Of a stretch of DNA of 64,000 nucleotides, positions 33,491 through 40,917 are shown piece by piece. Origin of the DNA: Frisingicoccus sp902471845 (lineage in GTDB: Bacteria; Bacillota; Clostridia; Lachnospirales; Lachnospiraceae). Position 1 is the first letter of the stretch. Every line of letters begins with the position of its first letter. The notes beneath the pieces are model-generated. The model was not told the origin of the DNA and did not search any database. It saw only the letters and a program-made list of their open reading frames with translations. The stretch lies in the NCBI RefSeq assembly GCF_047030795.1, contig NZ_JBKYIC010000001.1; one strand, 5' to 3'. The translations under genes and the position numbers were made by a program.

Positions 33491-34738
33491 TTATGCCTCC
33501 TCCAAAATAATCTTTACCGTCTGATTTTTTCGGATTGAAAACCCGGAAAAATCCATCTGAAGCCGCTCCATCTCCGGTGGGCGTATCACCTGGTATTTTT
33601 TTTCAAATACAGTCTTTCCGTCAATTTTGATTTTTAATTTTGCGTTCCGCATTTCCCGGGCCGAACGAAAATACATGGTCACATTGTCAAGCGATGCTGA
33701 AAGGTTCAGCCGTTCCGGCACCACATAGGATGTTCCCTCACCGGGTAATACGGGGATTAGAATTCGTTCTTTCTTCTCATAGTGGGCGCTGTTTTTTCCG
33801 GCAGACCATGCATTTTCTGTGACATAGTCAACAAGGTCATTCACATGAAGAGCATTTCCGGCGCAAAAAATCCCCTCAACCTCTGACATATACTCCTGGT
33901 CACATACCGGACCTCTGGTCCTTTCATCGATCGGCACATCCAGACTTTCCGCCAGCTCATTCTCCGGAATCAGCCCGACCGACAAAATCAGTCCGTCACA
34001 CTCAATTCTTTCTTCCGTTCCCGGTACCGGCTTCATGTTTTCATCCACCTTCATGACTTCTACTCCGGTCAGCCTGTCGTCGCCAAACACCCTTGTCACC
34101 GTATGGGACAGGTGAAGCGGGATATCAAAATCTTTCAGACATTGATGAATATTACGGGTCAGTCCGGAAGGCGTGGATTTCGCCTCATAAACGCCCAATA
34201 CCTCGGCGCCTTCAAGGGTCAGCCGCCGCGCCATGATCAGACCGATATCCCCCGAACCGAGAATCACACATCGCTTCACCGGCATTTCGCCCATCAGATT
34301 TACATAATACTGCGCCGTCCCCGCCGTATAGATGCCGGATGGTCTTGTCCCATGAATAAACACCTGTTTCGCCGTCCGCTCCCTGCATCCGGTAGCAAGA
34401 ACAATAACTTTTGTCCTTATATGTCCGGCTCCATCCCGATTCACGTAATAAATGACAAATTCATTCTTTACTTTTTTAATCTTTGTCACAAAGGTAAGAA
34501 GTTTTTTCTCTATATCTGATGCAAGCACCTTGTCAATAAAACGTTCACTGTATTCCGGCCCGCTCAATCTCTCTCCAAAAGTCATCAACCCGAAGCCATC
34601 GTGGATACATTGTTTCAAAATGCCGCCAAGTTTTCTCTCTCTTTCAATCAGCAGAACTTTTGCCCCTTCTTTGTCTGCCGCCAGCGCCGCCGCCAGTCCC
34701 GCCGGTCCGCCGCCGATTACCGTCACATCATATCTCAT
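33491..34738 (-). CDS. NAD(P)/FAD-dependent oxidoreductase (GlpB-position flavoprotein)
   Basis: Flavoprotein of 415 residues with a two-dinucleotide-binding-domain fold. The FAD motif GGGPAGLAAALAADKEGAKV begins at residue 9 and the second nucleotide motif is ILGSGDIGLIMARRLTLEGA (around 165). The FAD C-terminal ATG-like motif is VEGIFCAGNALHVNDLVDYV. The last 80 residues are a beta-rich extension. Its ATG overlaps the stop of the GlpA-like gene (ATGA type, four bases), so both are translated together. In clostridial clusters this pair plus DUF1667 is taken to oxidise glycerol-3-phosphate, or another phosphorylated polyol. Confidence 0.9.
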   Translation of the reverse strand: MRYDVTVIGGGPAGLAAALAADKEGAKVLLIERERKLGGILKQCIHDGFGLMTFGERLSGPEYSERFIDKVLASDIEKKLLTFVTKIKKVKNEFVIYYVNRDGAGHIRTKVIVLATGCRERTAKQVFIHGTRPSGIYTAGTAQYYVNLMGEMPVKRCVILGSGDIGLIMARRLTLEGAEVLGVYEAKSTPSGLTRNIHQCLKDFDIPLHLSHTVTRVFGDDRLTGVEVMKVDENMKPVPGTEERIECDGLILSVGLIPENELAESLDVPIDERTRGPVCDQEYMSEVEGIFCAGNALHVNDLVDYVTENAWSAGKNSAHYEKKERILIPVLPGEGTSYVVPERLNLSASLDNVTMYFRSAREMRNAKLKIKIDGKTVFEKKYQVIRPPEMERLQMDFSGFSIRKNQTVKIILEEA

Positions 34739-36507
34739 TTTCCGGCCTCCTTTGTTCTTCTGAAAAGAATCCTACTTTCCTTTGTATTCTTCTTGATATC
34801 TTCAACAGAACATCCGCATTCCTTTGCCAGAATCTGTACGACAAGCGGCGAACAGAATCCTCCCTGGCATCTTCCCATACCAGGTCTGCAGCGCCGTTTT
34901 ACTGCATCCAGCGTATAAACCGGAAGCGGAGAACGAAGAACATCCAGTATCTCGCCCTTTGAAATTTCCTCACACCGGCATACAATTTCCCCATAATCCG
35001 GATTTTCTTTAATTAAAGCGTCTCTCTCTTTCTCTGAAAGTGAAGCAAGATGAGGCGTCCCTTTCCGGATTGGATTAAAATCCGTATTTCTCTTTACAGG
35101 CCCTGTTTCTCTTAAATAAGCCACCGCCCAATGAGCAAGTTTTACGCCGATGGCCGGTGCGGCTGTTGCCCCAGGTGACTGGATTCCCGCCGCCTCCAGA
35201 ATATTTTTGCAGAAAATCCCCTTCCGAACCTGAAAATCCTCTTCATATGTCGGAGCGCGCACTCCGGCAAAATAAGCAATCACATCCGATGGTTTTATTT
35301 TCTCCGCCACCTGCATCTGTTCTCTCAAAATCCGCTCTGTCGTTTCTCTGTCCGTCGTCACATCTTCCCGATCCGGAATTTCCTGAACATCCGGGCCTAC
35401 GATCATATTTTTATCCACCGTATGAATGACAGCAATTCCTTTGCTTGTATTTTCATGAGACAAAGCAAATTTTATCATCTTTATCCGTTCCGCCGCGCCG
35501 AGTTTCCTGCCCTTTCCCAGAACAGTAATGGGCGACTTTACCTCTGTGGTACGAATGTATTTTCCAACTTTCTTATCTAAAATGATGTCTGTTCCCTTTC
35601 TTGGGTGAATGGTGAAAGTCCGGTCTCCCGCCATCTGAGCAATGACGTCCGCATATACGCCCGCCGCATTAATGACAAGCTTCGGGTAGATCGTCCCTCT
35701 GTTTGTTTTCACAGAATAGATTTTCCCATCTTTTGTCTCCATGTCCAGAACCGCCGTATTCAGACAGATTTTCACGCCGTTGGTCACAGCGTTTTCTGCC
35801 AGCGCAACATTGACTTTATAAGGAGATGTAAAGCCTCCCGTCGGCATATATAAAGCGCCGTAAGCCCATGACGGAGCATAGGGTTCGATTTTTAGCAATT
35901 GTTCTCTGTTTAAATATCGCACGCCCGGAATATGAAGCCGTTTTGAATTCATCACCAAAAGCTTCGGTAAAATTTTTTCCCATTTTGCTCCGATGAGCAT
36001 TAAATGTCCGGTGCGCTCAAAAGGAAAATCCAGCTCCTTTGACAATCTGGAATATATGACGTTTCCTCTGTAATTAAAATAATTTTTCTGAGACGACGGA
36101 GAATAGTTAATTCCCACATGCACCGCGCCTCCATTTCTTGAAGATTGTCCGGCAGCCACATCCGCCCCCTTCTCCACAAGCATAATATTCAAACGATAGC
36201 GGGACAACTCCCTTGCGGCGGCGCAGCCGGTTAAGCCCCCGCCGATGATCAATACATCCGGCTTCTCTCCATCATAAAGGCTATCCTTCTCACTCGGAAG
36301 TTTTTCCTTTGGCTGGTATCCCTTCAGCCGAATATCATTAATCACACCGTAATATTTCTTACGATCCACAGCGAGCCGTCCGGCTTTGACCACGGTTTCC
36401 CATTGATCCACTTCGCCCCGAAGAACAATACACCCCTTTTCCTCAGTGACCTCAATGTTCGGCGAAAGCGCCTTGATCTTTTTTACTTTGCTTCTAAAAC
36501 TGCTCAC
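34735..36507 (-). CDS. GlpA-like FAD-dependent dehydrogenase with BFD [2Fe-2S] domain
   Basis: A 590-residue flavoprotein. Residues 1-65 resemble a BON-like module (KGCIVLRGEVDQWETVVKAG). The DAO-type FAD domain starts VLIIGGGLTGCAAARELSRY near residue 84 and includes SSRNGGAVHVGINY. Around residues 510-560 a BFD-like domain supplies four cysteines in IVCRCEE and RRCRPGMGRCQGGFC, as in anaerobic glycerol-3-phosphate dehydrogenase GlpA. It would pass electrons from a 3-phosphoglycerol-type substrate to the membrane or to NAD. It lies five bases after the kinase gene. The substrate may be glycerol-3-phosphate itself or a related polyol phosphate made by that kinase. Confidence 0.9.
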   Translation of the reverse strand: MSSFRSKVKKIKALSPNIEVTEEKGCIVLRGEVDQWETVVKAGRLAVDRKKYYGVINDIRLKGYQPKEKLPSEKDSLYDGEKPDVLIIGGGLTGCAAARELSRYRLNIMLVEKGADVAAGQSSRNGGAVHVGINYSPSSQKNYFNYRGNVIYSRLSKELDFPFERTGHLMLIGAKWEKILPKLLVMNSKRLHIPGVRYLNREQLLKIEPYAPSWAYGALYMPTGGFTSPYKVNVALAENAVTNGVKICLNTAVLDMETKDGKIYSVKTNRGTIYPKLVINAAGVYADVIAQMAGDRTFTIHPRKGTDIILDKKVGKYIRTTEVKSPITVLGKGRKLGAAERIKMIKFALSHENTSKGIAVIHTVDKNMIVGPDVQEIPDREDVTTDRETTERILREQMQVAEKIKPSDVIAYFAGVRAPTYEEDFQVRKGIFCKNILEAAGIQSPGATAAPAIGVKLAHWAVAYLRETGPVKRNTDFNPIRKGTPHLASLSEKERDALIKENPDYGEIVCRCEEISKGEILDVLRSPLPVYTLDAVKRRCRPGMGRCQGGFCSPLVVQILAKECGCSVEDIKKNTKESRILFRRTKEAGK

Positions 36508-36512
36508 GAACT

Positions 36513-37355
36513 CTAAACCCCCTTTACAAAAGTGGTAATTTTCCTTTGCAGATTCTCTCGTTCATAGTCGATATTCCAGTTTCCAAGACGCAGAATATAA
36601 GCGATGATATCCCACTTATGACTTTCCGCTTCCGTGCGACCGGTCATCTTCTCATAATTTTTAATAAAACTGTTATAGATGCTTCCCCGGACCATCTGCA
36701 TAAAGGCAATCTTTATTTTTGAACTGCCCGGAAACAATTCTGCTTCATGGTGTAGAAAATTCATCATGGCAACCTCCGCCAAAGGATTTCCTCTCAGTGC
36801 TGTCATCCAGTCAATGACCTGGTAATTGTCCCCATCGCATAAAATATTATCTGTATGGAAGTCCATATGGAGAATATTATTCGCTTCCGGAAGTGACAGG
36901 ATATATTCTTTTAATTTTTCCTTCTCCGCTTTTGTCAAAAATTCAAAAACTTCCTCTTTTTCAAGTGTTTCTATAGCTTCCACACGTACATCCTTTAACT
37001 GAGGCGCTTCCTTTTCATGAACATTCGCATGAAGAGTCGCCAGTATTTTCCCCGCTTTAAATAAAATTAACGGATTCTTTGCCGGCATATTTGTCATGGA
37101 ACATCCTTCAAGCTTCTTTAGTATCAGACCCCTTCTTCCCTTGATTTTAACATCCCCATAACAGGCCATCGGTGTACATCCTATTTCGAAGGCCACCTTT
37201 GTATTTAAGATTTCCCTGTCTATGCTGGCGTCTTCTGTTTCCGAAAAATAAAGCTTCAACACCTTTCCTTCCCCAAGATTATAAACTTCTGATGAGCGCG
37301 CAGAAAAATCCGGTTTATCAAAATTCACCTTTCTCAACAATTCTTCATTTGTCAC
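36513..37355 (-). CDS. APH/choline-kinase-like phosphotransferase, GTG start
   Basis: Small-molecule kinase of the protein-kinase-like fold, 280 residues. The N-lobe has VLKLYFSETEDASIDREI with the ATP lysine. The catalytic loop is ILHMDFHTDNILCDG, with its Asp and Asn (around residue 160), followed by the metal site QVIDWMTALRGNPLAEVAMM. Relatives phosphorylate aminoglycosides, choline, homoserine or sugars. GTG at 37355 has GGGGAGGG seven bases upstream, whereas an upstream ATG (37379) has none. It is the first gene of the six-gene minus-strand operon and diverges from the AraC-type gene. The substrate is unknown; a polyol or sugar alcohol would fit the downstream genes. Confidence 0.85.
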   Translation of the reverse strand: MTNEELLRKVNFDKPDFSARSSEVYNLGEGKVLKLYFSETEDASIDREILNTKVAFEIGCTPMACYGDVKIKGRRGLILKKLEGCSMTNMPAKNPLILFKAGKILATLHANVHEKEAPQLKDVRVEAIETLEKEEVFEFLTKAEKEKLKEYILSLPEANNILHMDFHTDNILCDGDNYQVIDWMTALRGNPLAEVAMMNFLHHEAELFPGSSKIKIAFMQMVRGSIYNSFIKNYEKMTGRTEAESHKWDIIAYILRLGNWNIDYERENLQRKITTFVKGV

Positions 37356-37414
37356 TTTAAACCCTCCCCTTTTATCCAATGATGACTAAATTGTACAATA
37401 TGTATCTATCCTTA

Positions 37415-37443
37415 TTTACATATTTTTAAGATTATTATATAAT
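37415..37443 (+). promoter_or_regulatory. Sigma-A promoter of the AraC-type gene
   Basis: TTTACA (37415-37420), 17-base spacer, TATAAT (37438-37443). It lies in the divergent gap shared with the kinase operon. Confidence 0.6.
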
Positions 37444-37489
37444 TTTTAATATAGTTCTGATTGACCATCAATAAAACGGAGATGAGAAA

Positions 37490-38233
37490 ATGAACAAAGA
37501 CTGCTTACAATTCATCATGAATAACCGAATCAGCGGATTTCAGCATCCAACCCGTGAAAATATTATGGGCCTCTTTCACAAGGTTTCTCACAGTGACGGA
37601 GATGCCAAAGAACAGGTTGCCCAGTATTTCAGAGAACTGAACGGCGAACAGGGATTTCTAAACGATAACGACCTCATGAATCTGCGTTACACCCTTGTCA
37701 ATGATTGCTTTTACTTTTGTGAATATCTTCTTGGATACAATGTAGATAAAGAACTGGTTTATAACGCCTCGGACTACTATATTAATCAGATTAATAAAAT
37801 CAATAAACCCGACGACGCTCTTAAATTTCTCGAAGAACTGACAGACACTTTTTTTGAATTGGCGCAAAAGAAAAGACTGGTCTCTTACTCGTTTCGCATC
37901 GAACGCAGTCTTCAATATATTGATCAAAAACTCTATTCTCCGGTTACACTGGAAGAAGTGGCCGCCGCTGTATCTGTGACGCCCCAATATCTGACCACTA
38001 TTTTTCGTGAAGAGACAGGGATGACTCTCTATCAGTATATCCGAAACAGAAAAATAGACGAAGCAAAGATGCTCCTTCTCTACTCGGATGAACCCATCAC
38101 CACGATTGCCAATGCCCTTGGTTTTTCCAGTAATGCGCATTTTTCCGCTTCCTTTAAATCTGTAACGGGTCATACACCGAGCAGTTTTCGCCGGAAACGA
38201 ATAGATATGTTTTCTATTTCTGACCATTTTTAA
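37490..38233 (+). CDS. AraC-family transcriptional regulator
   Basis: A 247-residue regulator. The C-terminal 100 residues are a double helix-turn-helix of the AraC type: VTLEEVAAAVSVTPQYLTTI then FREETGMTLYQYIRNRKIDE, and EPITTIANALGFSSNAHFSA, ending HTPSSFRRKR. The N-terminal 140 residues are helical and acidic with no cupin or sensor domain that I recognise. It is transcribed divergently from the kinase-flavoprotein-aldolase operon, 135 bases between starts, making it the likely regulator of that operon. An effector cannot be named. Confidence 0.92.
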   Translation: MNKDCLQFIMNNRISGFQHPTRENIMGLFHKVSHSDGDAKEQVAQYFRELNGEQGFLNDNDLMNLRYTLVNDCFYFCEYLLGYNVDKELVYNASDYYINQINKINKPDDALKFLEELTDTFFELAQKKRLVSYSFRIERSLQYIDQKLYSPVTLEEVAAAVSVTPQYLTTIFREETGMTLYQYIRNRKIDEAKMLLLYSDEPITTIANALGFSSNAHFSASFKSVTGHTPSSFRRKRIDMFSISDHF

Positions 38234-38445
38234 ATTCCAATCAGCACGTCCCTTGCAAAAGCAACCAGAATAGATGCCCCAAAACGTCAGTAAGACATCT
38301 GCATTCAGTTATTGTCGATATTCCCTGACGTACCAATTTTCTCGTTGCCCCTGTCTTTTAAAACAAAGGGAAGATCTCCTGCAGCACAGGGAATCCCTCC
38401 CATTAAACTCAGGATTCAGAATACCATGTCCATTGTTCCGCACCA

Positions 38446-39261
38446 TCACTTTCTCATAACAACTAACTTATTAGAGATATTTTTCACCGCCGGAATCCAC
38501 CCAAACAGATAATACACCGGCATGATGACCTTCATTCCTTCCACCAGACTCACATCCTGCACCCATGTAAATTCCGGTACGATCCCTGCCAACTCTTTTC
38601 CGGACTTTATGCCCCATGTAAACTTTGCCTTCGTTGCTTCAATGGATTTTTCTTTCATATGTTCCATAACCCACGGATTCATCGTTTCCATAATGATTTC
38701 CGCGCTGCTGAAACGCCGGCTGATGATGGAAAATATCTGCTTTACATCCTCCTCAGTCAGGTACATAACCAGTCCCTCAACGATAATCAATACTTTTCCT
38801 TTCGGTTCTTCTATTTCCTTTGCCCACTCTTCATCCATGGCTGATCTTGCAATCATGGAAATATGTCCGTTTTCTTCAAGGAAACGACGACGCACCGTAA
38901 TGGTTTCAGGCAAGTCAAGATTATACCATCGGACTTCTCCCATCTCTTTTGCAACAGATGAATTTTTTTTCAGCCTATAAACTCTTGTATCCATTCCGCA
39001 GGCGATATTCACAACCGTACATCCCGGATTCTTCCTGATAAAATCTGCTACCATCCGGTCAAGCAATATTGTTCTGGCGATGACTCCCTTTGACATCATC
39101 GCATCCTTCCCTGCAATAGAAAAATCATAATCCATACGAGATACGATTTCTTCTGCCTCGTCGTCATGAAATTTTGCCTTCTTTTGTCTGGAATAGGCCG
39201 CGCGGGCATACAACGTCTGCAGCATTGTCTCCGGCACACCTTTTATATTTACTTTCTCCAT
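38446..39261 (-). CDS. SAM-dependent methyltransferase, leucine-carboxyl-methyltransferase (PPM) type
   Basis: Class I methyltransferase of 271 residues with the LCMT/PPM layout: TLYARAAYSRQKKAKFHDDE at the N-terminus, the SAM motif NIACGMDTRVYRLK with the usual G.D.R pattern, then RWYNLDLPETITVRRRF and KVLIIVEGLVMYLTEEDVKQ. In this family the group methylates small molecules such as polyketides or nicotinate derivatives as well as protein carboxyl ends, so the substrate is open. The ATG at 39261 has AGAGAGGG upstream; a longer frame to 39363 has no support. It stands alone between gene-poor stretches. Confidence 0.85.
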   Translation of the reverse strand: MEKVNIKGVPETMLQTLYARAAYSRQKKAKFHDDEAEEIVSRMDYDFSIAGKDAMMSKGVIARTILLDRMVADFIRKNPGCTVVNIACGMDTRVYRLKKNSSVAKEMGEVRWYNLDLPETITVRRRFLEENGHISMIARSAMDEEWAKEIEEPKGKVLIIVEGLVMYLTEEDVKQIFSIISRRFSSAEIIMETMNPWVMEHMKEKSIEATKAKFTWGIKSGKELAGIVPEFTWVQDVSLVEGMKVIMPVYYLFGWIPAVKNISNKLVVMRK

Positions 39262-39369
39262 ACTCCTACACCCTCTCTTCCTTTCTATTCCTGCTTTCCT
39301 CCTTGTCGCGCGAAGCTTACTCTGTACGCCTTCGGTGCGACGGAGCGCGCCCATGCGAAGCATCTAAAA

Positions 39370-39390
39370 TACGGTATGCCCGAATGGGTA
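39370..39390 (+). repeat. Dispersed 21-base repeat, copy 1
   Basis: TACGGTATGCCCGAATGGGTA. It differs at one base from the copy at 48004-48024. Both copies lie in gene-free DNA. Confidence 0.6.
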
Positions 39391-39555
39391 TACCTTTTTA
39401 TCTTTGCGATCCGCTGCCAGATATCCCAGGTTTTGCCATAAATCTCTATCTTTTCTTTCAATCTGGCGCTTTCGTTTTATTTCTCCATCCAATTAATCAC
39501 GGCATTGGTTAGTCATTTCTAACCCATCTTTAAATATACATCATTTTCAGCAATA

Positions 39556-39669
39556 ATGCCCACCTTGTTCTTCTCAAACTGGAATTTTAATGCTTGTCAT
39601 TTTTCTTCATTCTTATTTTGCCTGTTACTTTTTCTACTACCAGTTTAAAAACTTTTGTACAGGGCATTA
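39556..39669. repeat. Nested inverted repeats
   Basis: TAATGCCC (39556-39563) pairs with GGGCATTA (39662-39669), and inside it AAACTGG (39578-39584) pairs with CCAGTTT (39640-39646). The spacers between the paired blocks are almost equal (14 and 15 bases), so the arms could form a long interrupted stem. Confidence 0.5.
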
Positions 39670-39730
39670 CTACCTTATTGAACGGAAATTCTTCTTGATG
39701 ATAATATTAGATATGACTAACTTATTATCT

Positions 39731-39764
39731 CAAAGAAAGGGAATATTTCTATTCCCCTTCTTTG
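39731..39764. repeat. Strong hairpin without T-tract
   Basis: Fifteen-base stem, one mismatch: CAAAGAAAGGGAATA and TATTCCCCTTCTTTG around a four-base loop. There is no T-run on either strand, so it is not an ordinary terminator. Confidence 0.6.
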
Positions 39765-39885
39765 CTGCGACAACGATTTTCTCATGACTGGCTGTTTTGC
39801 CCCGTGGCACGAAACAACCCCCTTAAGCATTTTGTTTATTAATCAGATTAGCTAACAGTATTAGCATGCATCATTATCTGGATAT

Positions 39886-40911
39886 TTATCCAATATACAT
39901 AGCATCGCCAAAACTAAAGAAACGATAACGCTCCTTCACGGCTGTTTCGTAGGCATTTAAAATATGCTCTTTTCCCGCCAGGGCAGACACGAGCATGAGC
40001 AACGTAGACTCTGGCAGATGAAAATTGGTAATCAGTGCATCGATACACTTAAACTGATATCCCGGATAAATAAAAATTTCTGTCCATCCGCTGGTCTCCC
40101 GGACAAATCCCTGTTCATCAGCCACCGATTCCAGCGTCCGTGTGCTTGTCGTTCCAACAGAGACCACCCGTCCGCCCCGACGCTTTGTATCATTAATAAT
40201 ATCTGCCGCTTCCTGACTGATCATATAGAATTCGGAATGCATATGATGATCGGTCACATCTTCCACCTTCACCGGTCGGAAGGTTCCGAGACCCACATGA
40301 AGCGTTACCCGCGCAATTCGAACGCCCTTTTTTTGAATGGCATCCAAAAGCTCTTCCGTGAAATGAAGACCGGCCGTCGGCGCCGCCGCACTTCCCTCAT
40401 GTTTTGCATAAACGGTCTGATACCGGTTCTTATCCTGAAGCTTATGGCTGATGTAAGGCGGCAGCGGCATCTCACCAAGTTTATCAAGGATTTCCTCAAA
40501 AATTCCGTCATACTCAAAACGAATAAGGCGGTTTCCTTCATCCACCACTTCCATAACTTCGCCCACAAGCAGACCGTCACCGAAGGAAATCCGGACACCC
40601 GGCCGGGCCTTTTTGCCCGGCTTCACTAATGTTTCCCAGACCGAATCACTCTTTCGTTTCAAAAGAAGAACTTCGATATGGGCTCCTGTATCTTCTTTTA
40701 CTCCATGAAGCCTGGCCGGGATAACCTTTGTGTCATTAATCACAAGGCAGTCCTCCGGATTCAGCTCATCGATAATGTCTTTAAATATTTTATGCTGAAT
40801 ATCACCGGTCTTTTTGTCCAGGACCATGAGACGGGAGCTGGAACGGTCCGTCAGCGGGTCCTGGGCAATCAGTTCTTCCGGTAAATCATAATAAAAATCT
40901 GATGTTTTCAT
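39886..40911 (-). CDS. queA: tRNA preQ1(34) S-adenosylmethionine ribosyltransferase-isomerase
   Basis: Penultimate step of queuosine synthesis: moves the ribosyl part of SAM onto preQ1 in tRNA. At 341 residues it has full length. It opens MKTSDFYYDLPEELIAQDPL, contains DCLVINDTKVIPARLHGVK, GSAAAPTAGLHFTEELLDAI, the ARVTLHVGLGTFRPVKVEDV segment and ends with NFHLPESTLLMLVSALAG. All are QueA hallmarks. It begins six bases after pheT with a poor ribosome site, so it is probably coupled to pheT translation and shares the phenylalanine T-box. Neither tgt nor other queuosine genes are in the window. Confidence 0.96.
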   Translation of the reverse strand: MKTSDFYYDLPEELIAQDPLTDRSSSRLMVLDKKTGDIQHKIFKDIIDELNPEDCLVINDTKVIPARLHGVKEDTGAHIEVLLLKRKSDSVWETLVKPGKKARPGVRISFGDGLLVGEVMEVVDEGNRLIRFEYDGIFEEILDKLGEMPLPPYISHKLQDKNRYQTVYAKHEGSAAAPTAGLHFTEELLDAIQKKGVRIARVTLHVGLGTFRPVKVEDVTDHHMHSEFYMISQEAADIINDTKRRGGRVVSVGTTSTRTLESVADEQGFVRETSGWTEIFIYPGYQFKCIDALITNFHLPESTLLMLVSALAGKEHILNAYETAVKERYRFFSFGDAMYIG

Positions 40912-40917
40912 AGTCGA

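Larger units (their letters stand above)
39262..39885. other. Gene-free stretch of about 620 bases with inverted repeats
   Basis: No convincing gene was found on either strand. It contains a 21-base dispersed repeat (39370-39390), nested inverted repeats (39556-39563 with 39662-39669; 39578-39584 with 39640-39646) and a 15-base hairpin (39731-39764). An open frame at 39590-39787 lacks a ribosome site and any recognisable motif. Confidence 0.6.

Noticed and set aside
38234..38445. Gene remnant between the AraC and methyltransferase genes
   Set aside because: Short conceptual peptides can be read on the minus strand, but none matches a family I recognise and no start or ribosome site is present.
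39590..39787. 65-codon open frame in the gene-free stretch
   Set aside because: No ribosome site or motif; it crosses the inverted repeats and hairpin.
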